DNA from: Arthrobacter sp. PAMC25564
GTDB taxonomy: Bacteria > Actinomycetota > Actinomycetes > Actinomycetales > Micrococcaceae
Assembly (NCBI RefSeq): GCF_004798705.1
Contig: NZ_CP039290.1
Location: 2,666,001 to 2,730,000 of the forward strand
Direction: 5' to 3'
Length of the DNA stretch: 64,000 nt
Part shown: in pieces, positions 17,362 through 25,422 of the stretch
Position numbering within the stretch: the stretch's first letter is position 1
Layout of the letters: each line of letters starts with the position of its first letter
The notes under the pieces: model-generated
The model's database searches: none
Seen by the model: the letters and a program-made list of their open reading frames with translations, nothing else
Told to the model about the DNA's origin: nothing
Position numbers and translations under genes: made by a program

Positions 17362-17387
17362 GGAACAATTATGCTTCGCAAAGCGTT
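17362..17387 (+). promoter_or_regulatory. Sigma-R/SigH-like promoter upstream of rbpA
   Basis: GGAAC (17362-17366), exactly 18 bp, then GTT (17385-17387). This is the consensus layout of the thiol-oxidative-stress ECF sigma factors (SigR in Streptomyces, SigH in mycobacteria). rbpA is an established SigR target in Streptomyces coelicolor. A second, housekeeping-like promoter (TTTACC-N18-TATACT, -10 near 17326) lies just upstream. Confidence 0.6.
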
Positions 17388-17514
17388 ATGCAAGTGATGA
17401 TTTTTCCAGTACTTAAGCACTGGTGCAGCGCAATGCAAACAGTAGTCCGGCGAGGCCTCAGGGCTCCCGGCTAACGCAGGGCATGGCTCTGCGAACCGAA
17501 TAGAGGGAGAAAAG

Positions 17515-17862
17515 ATGAGCGATCGCAGCCTGCGGGGTATGCGCCTTGGCGCACAGAGCATGGAGACCGAATCCGGCGTCGAACCGGCTCCGCGCCAGCG
17601 TGTTGAGTACCGTTGCGCGGACGGCGAGCAGGTATTCGTGACCTTCTCCTCCGAAGCGGAGATCCCTCCGGTGTGGGTTTCGAAGACGGGTAAGGAAGCG
17701 CTGCTGGTCGACGGCGAACGTCCCGTCAACAGCAACGAGAAGGCGGTCCGCACGCACTGGGACATGCTGCTGGAACGCCGCTCCCTTCCCGAACTGGAGC
17801 AGATCCTCGAAGACCGCCTCACGATTCTTCGCGAACGCCGGGGCGAACGCCGCTCGGCCTGA
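17515..17862 (+). CDS. rbpA: RNA polymerase-binding protein RbpA
   Basis: This 115-aa protein matches RbpA in length and layout. It has an N-terminal tail MSDRSLRGMRLGAQSMETE, a central core starting RVEYRCADGEQVFVTF, a basic linker and a C-terminal sigma-interaction helix RTHWDMLLERRSLPELEQIL. RbpA binds RNA polymerase and group I/II sigma factors, stabilises the open complex and contributes to rifampicin tolerance in actinobacteria. An AGGGAGAAAAG ribosome-binding site precedes the ATG. The gene stands alone with its own promoter and a strong terminator. Confidence 0.96.
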   Translation: MSDRSLRGMRLGAQSMETESGVEPAPRQRVEYRCADGEQVFVTFSSEAEIPPVWVSKTGKEALLVDGERPVNSNEKAVRTHWDMLLERRSLPELEQILEDRLTILRERRGERRSA

Positions 17863-17881
17863 CAGCCACCCCGCACCAAGA

Positions 17882-17934
17882 ACTCAGGGCCGGTCCCGCC
17901 ACATCGGAACGACGTGGCGGGACCGGCCCTGAGT
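17882..17934. terminator. Bidirectional terminator between rbpA and the mannosyltransferase gene
   Basis: A perfect 21-bp inverted repeat (17882-17902 with 17914-17934, starting actcagggccggtcccgcc) surrounds an 11-nt loop. It lies between two convergent genes, 19 bp after the rbpA stop. It should terminate both transcripts. Confidence 0.85.
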
Positions 17935-17949
17935 CGTGCAGGCTGCGGG

Positions 17950-18720
17950 CTAGGCCTTGCCGGTGTTCTGGGCCGTGTTCCTGTTTTTGCCGGTGAGCTT
18001 GCCGCTGAGAGTGTTCCAGCGGGCCGTCAGGCCCCACTTGGTGACGTTGATCATGGCTTCCACCACAATGTTCCCGCTCATCTTCGAGGCGCCGAGTTCG
18101 CGCTCCACAAAGGTAATGGGCCGCTCCACGATGTTCAGCCCCAGCTTCGCCACCCGCCAGGCGAGATCCACCTGGAAGCCGTAGCCGACCGAGTCGACGG
18201 AGTCCAGGTCCAGTTTCTCCAGGGTGCTCCGGCGGAAGGCGCGGAAGCCGCCCGTGACGTCCTTGATGTTGACGCCCAGCATGACTCGGGCGTAGGTGCT
18301 GCCGACCCGGGAGATGGCCTGCCGGTAAAGGGGCCAGTTCACAACACTGCCGCCGGGAACCCAGCGTGACCCCATGGCAAGGTCGGCACCCTGTTCGACG
18401 GCGTCGAGGAGCTGCTGGAGCTGTTCCGGCCGATGCGAGCCGTCGGCATCCATCTCAACGAGGACGTCGTAGCCGGCCTGGAGGCCCCACTTGAAGCCAG
18501 CGATGTACGCCGCTCCGAGTCCTGCCTTGCCCTGGCGGTGCAGGACATGGACCTGGCTGTCCTCACCCGCGATACGGTCCGCCAGCTGGCCCGTACCGTC
18601 GGGGCTGTTGTCGTCAACAACCAGCACATCGGAGGCCGGCACGGCCGTGCGCAGGCGCCCGAGGGTCTTGGGCAACGATTCCAGCTCGTTGTAGGTCGGG
18701 ATAATGGTGAGGACACGCAC
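17950..18720 (-). CDS. Polyprenol-phosphate mannosyltransferase (GT2, Ppm1/Dpm1-like)
   Basis: This 256-aa soluble GT2 enzyme has the N-terminal VLTIIPTYNELESLP, a DxD-type metal site in VEMDADGSHRPEQL and the family segment VTGGFRAFRRSTLEKLDLD. It transfers mannose from GDP-mannose to polyprenol phosphate, giving the donor for lipoglycan and protein O-mannosylation outside the membrane. It lacks the fused membrane acyltransferase seen in mycobacterial Ppm1. The amidohydrolase gene lies upstream with a 506-bp gap, and a consensus -10 box sits 76 bp before the start, so it is probably transcribed on its own. Confidence 0.9.
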   Translation of the reverse strand: MRVLTIIPTYNELESLPKTLGRLRTAVPASDVLVVDDNSPDGTGQLADRIAGEDSQVHVLHRQGKAGLGAAYIAGFKWGLQAGYDVLVEMDADGSHRPEQLQQLLDAVEQGADLAMGSRWVPGGSVVNWPLYRQAISRVGSTYARVMLGVNIKDVTGGFRAFRRSTLEKLDLDSVDSVGYGFQVDLAWRVAKLGLNIVERPITFVERELGASKMSGNIVVEAMINVTKWGLTARWNTLSGKLTGKNRNTAQNTGKA

Positions 18721-18795
18721 AGCGAGGCCTTTCCTTGAAGGGGACGGTCAAAGCGCCGGGCGGCAGTACTGACTGACAGCGCGGCGCAACTCCCC

Positions 18796-18801
18796 ATTAT
18801 A
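18796..18801 (-). promoter_or_regulatory. -10 box TATAAT upstream of the mannosyltransferase
   Basis: On the minus strand a perfect TATAAT sits within a short inverted repeat (actccc...gggagt), 76 bp upstream of the start. No good -35 is visible. Confidence 0.4.
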
Positions 18802-19226
18802 GGGAGTCGGCGGCCCCTCGGTGGCCGCGGCGATCCCCCGGGCAGGTCCACCCGCTTCGGGCCAGTTCCGGAAGCCCACGAGTAGCGCCGCCGGAACCGT
18901 TTTCTGCTGCGAAGTGGACCCGCCCCCTGGGGGCGCCCATGGTCACGGCCTGATAAGGCGGCCGCGCTTGCGGCACCCTCGAACTGGCCGGGATCAACCG
19001 GAGCCCGCGTCGTCCGCAACGCTCCGTTGACCCTCAATGCTACGGGGGCCTGCCGATCTGTCAACCGTGCCGTGACCTGCCGCTTCATCCGTCGCCGCAG
19101 GTCAGGGGCGGGTTTCCGGAACCAAGGTTTCGGGCCTGTGATCCCTTATGTCGGAGCCGCGGCACCACGGGAGCGGCAGGCCCCGGACCCGCCAGAGCGC
19201 TCCCGATGCCCGCTCCCAAAGCCCGC
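18802..19226. other. Intergenic region without recognisable gene
   Basis: These 425 bp between the mannosyltransferase promoter and the amidohydrolase stop contain open frames on both strands but none with family resemblance or a ribosome-binding site. A short inverted repeat (cgccccctgggggcg near 18930) is the only local structure I see. Confidence 0.5.
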
Positions 19227-20891
19227 TCAGGAGCCGAGGGAACCGTGCCTGAACAGTTCCCGGCCATCCCGCACGGTGAGGAGGCAGGCCGGATCTGTTC
19301 CCGTGTCCATGGCAGGCAGCAACGGTGTGCGGGCCCGCGGGTCCGTGCTCCAGGACTGCACCCTGCCGTCTGCCACCTGGACCATAAGCTCCTCGACTTC
19401 CCAGACGGCGAAGCTGGCGGGAGCGCCGGGGACCAGCTGCCCGGCCATCGGGTTCCGGTGGCGCGCTGCCCGCCAGCCGGCCCTGGTGTGGCCGAGGAAG
19501 GCCGCCCGGGCGGAGATCTGTTCCGCCGGATTGTTGTGCTCGAGGCAGGCCCGGACGCTGGACCACGGCCGGAGCGGTGTGACCGGGCTGTCACTGCCGA
19601 AGCAGATCGGCACGCCGGCAGCATAGTAGGAGCCGAACGGGTTCATCGCCTGGTGACGGACGCCGAGGCGCTGCTCGTAGAGGCCGCCCGCCGCTCCCCA
19701 GAGCGCGTCGAAGACCGGCTGGGCGCTGACCGTCACGGAGTACTTCGCCAGCCTGCTGATGGCGTCCGGGCCGGCGATCTCGACGTGTTCAAAGCGGTGG
19801 CCTGCGGCCCGGAGCCGTTGCTCGCCCACCTCGGCCGCGGCCTGGTCCAGGGCGTCCAGGGCCGCGTCCAGGCCGGCGTCGCCGATCACGTGGAAGCCGG
19901 CCTGGATGCCTAGCAGCGAGCACGCCGCCAGGTGCGCCGCCGCCTCAGCGACCGAGAGATACAAGCTGCCGCGCTCCCCCGGTGTGTCGCTGTAGTCGGC
20001 GCGGAGGGCGGCGGTGCGTGAACCGATGGACCCGTCAATGTTCAGGTCTCCGGCGAGGCCGAGCACGGAAACGCCCAGTCCTGCCAGGATGGACCGGGCA
20101 TGTTCTTCCGAGCCGGCGAGTTGCCCCCAGTACGGCAGGATTTCCGGGACGGACGGCCCGGCGTCGGGGCCGGCGTTCCAGGCGGCGGCGAGCCGCAGGT
20201 CCTCGATACCGCCGATGTGCGGGGCAGCCATTTCGGCGAGGGCGACGTAGCCGTTGGCGGCGGCTTCTGCCAGCGCCTGCTGCTGGTAACCGCGGAGGGC
20301 GGCGGCGGGAAGCTCCCGCGCCGCGAGCCGGGCCGCCGTGTGGGCGGCGTGCTTGACCTGGCCGTCGACGCCGGAACCGGCGAGGGCCGCGCTCCCGGCC
20401 GCCGCCGCGAGCGAGGAAGAAACCAGTGCCGAGTGCGCGTCGACGCGGGAGAGGTAGACCTTGCGGCCGGCCGCGGCCCGTTCGAGCTCTGCGGGCGAAG
20501 GCAGTGCCGGATCGGCCCACAGGGTCTCATCCCAGCCGTGGCCGAGCACGGTGCTGCCTGGGCCGGCACCTGCGGCGGCGCCCGCGACGGCGTCGAGGAG
20601 TTCGGCGCCGGAGCGGACGCCGCCGAGCTGCAGCGAGCCCAGGGCGATTCCCGTCTCGGTCAGGTGGACGTGGGAGTCGACGAAGCCGGGGGCGAGCAGC
20701 GCGCCCTGAAGGTCGACCACGTCCATCGAGGAGTCGGCGATGGAGGTGGCAGCGTGCTCCGAGCCGACCCAGGCGACAGTGTCGCCGTCGACCAGCATCG
20801 CCGTCGCAAAGGGGTCGGCAGCCGTGTAGACGGAACCGTTGCGGTACAGCGTGATCTTGCGTGGTGCCGGCGTGGCCGGTGAATCGGTCAT
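19227..20891 (-). CDS. Amidohydrolase family protein (YtcJ-like)
   Basis: This 554-aa protein matches YtcJ-like metal-dependent amidohydrolases. It has an N-terminal beta sandwich, then the metal motif GFVDSHVHL (HxH, about residues 74-82), a later GFHVIGDAG (His) and CFGSDSPVTPL (Asp) near the C-terminus. These proteins hydrolyse amide or ester bonds, but substrates are mostly unknown. I chose ATG 20891 (MTDSPATPAPRKITLYRNG); the open frame extends upstream without support. It follows helY by 97 bp on the same strand. Confidence 0.87.
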   Translation of the reverse strand: MTDSPATPAPRKITLYRNGSVYTAADPFATAMLVDGDTVAWVGSEHAATSIADSSMDVVDLQGALLAPGFVDSHVHLTETGIALGSLQLGGVRSGAELLDAVAGAAAGAGPGSTVLGHGWDETLWADPALPSPAELERAAAGRKVYLSRVDAHSALVSSSLAAAAGSAALAGSGVDGQVKHAAHTAARLAARELPAAALRGYQQQALAEAAANGYVALAEMAAPHIGGIEDLRLAAAWNAGPDAGPSVPEILPYWGQLAGSEEHARSILAGLGVSVLGLAGDLNIDGSIGSRTAALRADYSDTPGERGSLYLSVAEAAAHLAACSLLGIQAGFHVIGDAGLDAALDALDQAAAEVGEQRLRAAGHRFEHVEIAGPDAISRLAKYSVTVSAQPVFDALWGAAGGLYEQRLGVRHQAMNPFGSYYAAGVPICFGSDSPVTPLRPWSSVRACLEHNNPAEQISARAAFLGHTRAGWRAARHRNPMAGQLVPGAPASFAVWEVEELMVQVADGRVQSWSTDPRARTPLLPAMDTGTDPACLLTVRDGRELFRHGSLGS

Positions 20892-20988
20892 GATGCGGGA
20901 GCTCCTTGGGGCTGGGAGTTGCTCGCCGGTGTCGGCGGGAGATTCAAAAGGGTTGTGGGATTGTGCCGGGACGGTCCTCAGGGAAATG

Positions 20989-23877
20989 TCATGCCACCGA
21001 TGAATAGGCGACAACGCCGCGCTTGACGAGCCGGATGGCTTCCCCGCACAGCCGTGTGACGCGCGGGTCAAGGCCCGGGATCTTGGCCAGCTGGTCCAGG
21101 AGATCAATAACCTGCTTCACCCAGCGGACAAAGTCGCCTGCGGCGAGATCGGTGCCGTTGAGGACATCCTGGAGGTGCTTGCCCTTGGCCCATTTGAAGA
21201 TCGGCCAGACCAGGCCAAGCTCGGGCTCGCCGGTGAGCGGCAGTTTGGCGGCTTCCTCCACGTCCTCGAGCGCGGACCACTCATGCACCACGGTGTCGAC
21301 GGCGGACTCCAGCGAAACGCTGGGCATCTTGGGCCGCAAGCCGCGGTCCTCCCGTTTGGCCTGGTAGACCAGGACACTCGCGAGGGCCGCGATTTCGGCG
21401 GCGTCGAGGTCGTCGAAGGCACCCATCCGCAGGGCCTGGGAAATGAGCAGGTCCTTCTCCCCGTAGATCCGGCGGAGCCGCTGCCCGTCCGTGCTGATGG
21501 ACAGGACGCCGGATTCCGAGGTCTCCAGGTAACCGTAGCCGGTCAGCACCCCGCAGACCCGGTCGAACGTCTTGGCGATGGTGTTCGTCCTGCCCTGGAT
21601 CTGGCGCACCAGCCCGTCGGTTTCCTGGCGGAGCTTCCACCAGCGCTCGGACCACCGGGCGTGGTCCTCGCGTTCGCTGCAGCCATGGCACGGGTGGGCG
21701 CGAAGCTGCCGGCCCAGTTCCGCGATCTTCTTCTCCTGGTCCGGCAGGGCGGCGGCGCGGCCGAAATCCTCGTCCCGGGCGGGCGGTGCGGGCGGGCGGT
21801 TGTCCCGGATCGCGTTGCGCACCGACGAGGCCAGATCGCGGCGGGATTTGGGTACCTTGGCGTTGAAGGACTTCGGGATCCGGATCCGGGTGATGGGAGA
21901 GAGCGGGCCCTCCACATCCTGGGTCCCGATCCTCCGCAGCTGGTTGTCCAGGGTCATGACGGCGGGGCGCGGTTCGCGCGAGTGGTGGTCCGAGCTCAGC
22001 ACGACGGCGAGCCCGGGTGCCCTGCCGGTGGGCACGTCCACCACATCGCCCGGGAGCAGGCGGCTCAGGGAATCCTCGGTGAGCGACTTCCGTGCCCGGG
22101 AGCTGCCTTTGGAGGCGTTCTTCTCGGCATCGGAGAGGGCGCGCCGCAGCCGGGAATACTCGGTGAAGTCGCCGAGGTGGCAGGTCATCGACTTGCTGAA
22201 GCCGGCCAGGGATTCTTCCCGGCTCCGGACCTGCTTGGCCAGGCCGACGACGGAGCGGTCCGCCTGGAACTGGGCGAAGGAGGATTCGAGGATCTCGCGG
22301 GCGCGCGGCCGGCCGAACTGGGCCAGCAGGTTGATGGACATGTTGTAGGTCGGCCGGAAGCTCGAGTTCAGCGGGTAGGTGCGCCGCGAGGCGAGGCCGG
22401 CGACGGCGGCAGGGTCCGTGCCCGGCTGCCAGAGCACCACCGCATGGCCCTCGACGTCGATCCCGCGGCGTCCGGCCCGGCCCGTCAGCTGGGTGTACTC
22501 CCCCGCCGTGATGTTCACGTGCGCCTCGCCGTTGAACTTCTCCAGCTTCTCCAGCACGACGCAGCGGGCCGGCATGTTGACGCCGAGGGCCAGGGTTTCG
22601 GTGGCAAAGACGGCCTTGACCAGCCCGTCGGCGAAGAGCTTCTCGACGACTTCCTTGAAGGTGGGCAGCATACCGGCGTGGTGGGCGGCGAGTCCGCGGA
22701 GCAGGCCGTCCCGCCAGCTCCAGAACCCGAGGACGTCCAGATCGTCGGAGGGGATGTCCTGGGCGGCCTCATCGACGCGCCGGGCGATGATGAGCTGTTC
22801 CTTCTCCGTGGTCAGCCACAGCCCCGCCGAGACGCACTGGGCGACGGCGGCGTCACAGCCGGCGCGGGAGAAGATGAACGTGATCGCCGGCAGGAGATCC
22901 TGCCGGTCCAGGCTGGCGATGACCTGGGGGCGGCTGGCCTTCCGGACGGGGCTCCGCGGGCCGCCCTGCTGGGCCTCGTCGCCCCTCTGATGCGGCTGCC
23001 GCCGCTGGTTGCGCCCGCCGCGTCCGAAGCGGCCGCGGAAATTCATCTGGCTCTCGGCCCGCGCCATGGACAGCAGCTCCGGGTTGACCTCGAAGCCGGG
23101 CCGCGTGCCGACGTCTGTGGCTGCCGTGGTTCCGGGAGCGCCGGCCTCGCCGGCCGGGGCGATCTCGTCGAAGCTGGTGTCGCCGGCGAAGAGATCCACG
23201 ATCTTCCGGCCCACCATGACGTGCTGCCAGAGCGGTACCGGGCGGTGTTCGGAGACGATCACATCGGTCTGTCCGCGGACGGTGTCCAGCCAGGCGCCGA
23301 ACTCCTCGGCGTTCGAGACGGTGGCGCTCAGGGATGCCACCTGCACCTCACTGGGCAGGTGGATGATCACCTCTTCCCAGACGGCGCCGCGGAAGCGGTC
23401 TGCGAGGTAATGGACCTCGTCCATCACCACAAAGCCCAGGTCGTCGAGGGTGTCCGAGTCCGCGTACAGCATGTTGCGGAGCACCTCGGTGGTCATCACG
23501 ACCACGGATGCGTCCCCGTTGATGCTGGTGTCACCGGTCAGCAGGCCCACCTGGGCTGCACCGTACTTCTCGGCCAGCTCGGAGTACTTCTGGTTGCTCA
23601 GTGCCTTGATTGGGGTGGTGTAGAAGGCCTTGAGTCCGCGCTGCAGGGCCAGATAGATGGCGAACTCCCCCACGATCGTCTTGCCGGCCCCGGTAGGGGC
23701 TGCGACCAGCACCCCGCGTCCGGCCTGAAGGGACAAACACGCCTCGCGCTGGAAGTCATCGAGTTCGAATTCGAGCGAACGGATGAACCCGCCCAGGTAC
23801 GTTTTGGCTTCTGCGGCCCGCTCGGCGCTGGCGCGGTAGCGTTCGGACGGCGACTCCGGCCCGGGTATTGAGGACAT
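20989..23877 (-). CDS. helY: HelY-like DEAD/DEAH-box superfamily 2 helicase
   Basis: This 962-aa Ski2/Mtr4-like helicase has Walker A AAPTGAGKTIVGEFA (about residues 57-71), motif II MDEVHYLADR, motif III SLSATVSN and motif VI QLTGRAGRRGID. A basic low-complexity insert (GRFGRGGRNQRRQPHQRGD) lies between the RecA domains, and a DSHCT-type C-terminal domain carries VYQAKREDRG. HelY homologues are actinobacterial RNA/DNA helicases of unclear role. The gene lies 24 bp after tatC, so it probably belongs to the tatAC transcript, an order conserved in many actinobacteria. Confidence 0.93.
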   Translation of the reverse strand: MSSIPGPESPSERYRASAERAAEAKTYLGGFIRSLEFELDDFQREACLSLQAGRGVLVAAPTGAGKTIVGEFAIYLALQRGLKAFYTTPIKALSNQKYSELAEKYGAAQVGLLTGDTSINGDASVVVMTTEVLRNMLYADSDTLDDLGFVVMDEVHYLADRFRGAVWEEVIIHLPSEVQVASLSATVSNAEEFGAWLDTVRGQTDVIVSEHRPVPLWQHVMVGRKIVDLFAGDTSFDEIAPAGEAGAPGTTAATDVGTRPGFEVNPELLSMARAESQMNFRGRFGRGGRNQRRQPHQRGDEAQQGGPRSPVRKASRPQVIASLDRQDLLPAITFIFSRAGCDAAVAQCVSAGLWLTTEKEQLIIARRVDEAAQDIPSDDLDVLGFWSWRDGLLRGLAAHHAGMLPTFKEVVEKLFADGLVKAVFATETLALGVNMPARCVVLEKLEKFNGEAHVNITAGEYTQLTGRAGRRGIDVEGHAVVLWQPGTDPAAVAGLASRRTYPLNSSFRPTYNMSINLLAQFGRPRAREILESSFAQFQADRSVVGLAKQVRSREESLAGFSKSMTCHLGDFTEYSRLRRALSDAEKNASKGSSRARKSLTEDSLSRLLPGDVVDVPTGRAPGLAVVLSSDHHSREPRPAVMTLDNQLRRIGTQDVEGPLSPITRIRIPKSFNAKVPKSRRDLASSVRNAIRDNRPPAPPARDEDFGRAAALPDQEKKIAELGRQLRAHPCHGCSEREDHARWSERWWKLRQETDGLVRQIQGRTNTIAKTFDRVCGVLTGYGYLETSESGVLSISTDGQRLRRIYGEKDLLISQALRMGAFDDLDAAEIAALASVLVYQAKREDRGLRPKMPSVSLESAVDTVVHEWSALEDVEEAAKLPLTGEPELGLVWPIFKWAKGKHLQDVLNGTDLAAGDFVRWVKQVIDLLDQLAKIPGLDPRVTRLCGEAIRLVKRGVVAYSSVA

Positions 23878-23901
23878 GCTTCCAGCCTAGTGCGCCAACG
23901 G

Positions 23902-24738
23902 CTAGAGATTCTCCAGATCGGAGCTGGGAGTTGCCTGGTCTGCGGTGGCTTCGGTTTCGGCGGCCAGCTTGACGTCGCGCCGGTCCCGCCGCCGGTCATT
24001 GAGCAGGCACAGACCGATGGCCGTGAAGAACAGGGCCAGCATGGGTACGGCAAGGTAGAACATACTCGTGGCGTCCGCGCCCGGCGCGGCCATGGCAGAG
24101 AACAGGCACACCAGGAACACGGTGATGCGCCAGCTCTTCACGAGCTGCTGACCCTTGACAATGCCGGCCATGTTCAGGCCGACCAGCACCACCGGCAACA
24201 GGAATGCAATACCGAATGCCAGCAGGAGGCGAAGAACGAAGGACAGATAGATCTGGGCGCTGATGAAGTTGGAGCCGCCGGAGGGCGTGAAATCGGTGAG
24301 CACCCGCACCGCGTTCGGCAGCACGAGCCAGGCCAGGAGCACACCGCCGACGAACAACGGCACGGCCGCCGCGACGAACGAGAGGGCGAGCCGCCGTTCC
24401 TTCTTGTGCAGGCCGGGGACGATGAACGCCCAGAGCTGGTAGAGCCACACGGGGCTGGCCACAATGACACCCAGGAAGACCGACACCTGGATCATCAGGT
24501 CGAAGGAACTGGCCACGCCGTCGAAGTTCAGCGTCGCCTGCCGGCCTTCATGCTGGTTCAGATCACGGATCGGCTTGATCAGCGCCGCAAGCATGGGCTC
24601 GTAGACGATGAAACCGACGACGGTTCCCAGCACGACGGCGACCGCGGCTTTGAAGAGCCGGTTCCGCAGCTCTTTGAGGTGGTCAAGGAGCGCCATCCGC
24701 CCCTCGGGGTTCGATCGACGGCTCATAGTTACTGCCAT
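23902..24738 (-). CDS. tatC: Twin-arginine translocase subunit TatC
   Basis: This 278-aa membrane protein has six predicted transmembrane segments. Its N-terminal signature is MALLDHLKELRNRLFKA (the conserved cytoplasmic Glu-Leu-Arg segment that binds RR signal peptides), and the periplasmic motif FTPSGGSNF is followed by FVLRLLLAFGIAFLLPVVLV. It forms the substrate receptor of the Tat pathway with TatA. It begins 6 bp after tatA and has a charged C-terminal tail. A TatB gene was not seen here. Confidence 0.95.
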   Translation of the reverse strand: MAVTMSRRSNPEGRMALLDHLKELRNRLFKAAVAVVLGTVVGFIVYEPMLAALIKPIRDLNQHEGRQATLNFDGVASSFDLMIQVSVFLGVIVASPVWLYQLWAFIVPGLHKKERRLALSFVAAAVPLFVGGVLLAWLVLPNAVRVLTDFTPSGGSNFISAQIYLSFVLRLLLAFGIAFLLPVVLVGLNMAGIVKGQQLVKSWRITVFLVCLFSAMAAPGADATSMFYLAVPMLALFFTAIGLCLLNDRRRDRRDVKLAAETEATADQATPSSDLENL

Positions 24739-24744
24739 GGGGTC

Positions 24745-25014
24745 TTAGGCGCGGTTCGGCGGCGGAACGTCTGTTCCGTCTCCGGTGCGGCTCTCGGCGC
24801 CGGCGGGCTTCGGGTGGTTCACGACCTTGCCTTCAACGGCCTCGGAGTCGGCGGCGGACGCCGCAGAGCCGTCCTTCTTCATTTCGCGGACTTCCGATTT
24901 GAAGATCCGCATCGACTGGCCAAGGCTCCTGGCCATGCCGGGCAGCTTCGGTGCGGCAAAAAGCACCAATGCGAGAACGATGATGATGATGAGATGCCAG
25001 CCTTCAAGCCTCAT
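24745..25014 (-). CDS. tatA: Twin-arginine translocase subunit TatA
   Basis: This 89-aa protein has the TatA layout: a short N-terminus, one hydrophobic helix (WHLIIIIVLALVLFAAPKLPG), the hinge FAAPKLP, an amphipathic helix MARSLGQSMRIFKSEVREMK and an acidic, disordered tail. It polymerises to form the transport pore for folded proteins. It is followed by tatC after 6 bp. Confidence 0.95.
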   Translation of the reverse strand: MRLEGWHLIIIIVLALVLFAAPKLPGMARSLGQSMRIFKSEVREMKKDGSAASAADSEAVEGKVVNHPKPAGAESRTGDGTDVPPPNRA

Positions 25015-25049
25015 ACGGTGAGGTCCTTTCGTTTGTATACATCCTACGT

Positions 25050-25412
25050 CTAACGGAAATCGATGTCGCGGAGCGCCTGGGGCTGGCCGCGGTCCGCCTT
25101 GCGCTGGACCCGCCGCAGACGGCGTCCTTCCTGCCGGGACAACTTGGATGCACGGTAATCATCCCGCACCTGGGCGGGCGAGGCAAAAACGGCCGACCCC
25201 CGGAGCGCCGGAGCCAGCAACCCGGAAGCCGGATCCGGCAGTCCAGCATCGGCGGGGGCGGGCGGGAACCGGGAGAAGCGCTCCCCTGCCTCGCCAAGTT
25301 CCTTGACCGTTGTCATGAACTGCCGGAACAGCCGGATGCCCAGCACGACGAAAAACAACAGCGACAACGCGACAAGCGCTATCCAGATCACGATCCAGGA
25401 CCACCAAGGCAT
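25050..25412 (-). CDS. Single-pass membrane protein of unknown function
   Basis: This 120-aa protein starts MPWWSWIVIWIALVALSLLF, a clear N-terminal membrane anchor. A Pro/Ala-rich middle and a basic C-terminus follow (SKLSRQEGRRLRRVQRKADR). The ATG at 25412 lies 10 bp after the pafBC stop; upstream extension would run into pafBC. Similar small proteins lie between pafC and tatA in related genomes. I cannot assign a role. Confidence 0.75.
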   Translation of the reverse strand: MPWWSWIVIWIALVALSLLFFVVLGIRLFRQFMTTVKELGEAGERFSRFPPAPADAGLPDPASGLLAPALRGSAVFASPAQVRDDYRASKLSRQEGRRLRRVQRKADRGQPQALRDIDFR

Positions 25413-25422
25413 GCTGAGTAGT

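Noticed and set aside
18797..19226. Open frames in the gap between the mannosyltransferase and amidohydrolase genes
   Set aside because: No ribosome-binding site, biased Arg/Pro/Gly composition and no family resemblance.
21175..23871. An 898-codon open frame on the plus strand antisense to helY
   Set aside because: It is the GC-rich reverse shadow of a clear helicase gene; the translation is low-complexity Gly/Arg/Pro-rich without any family signature.
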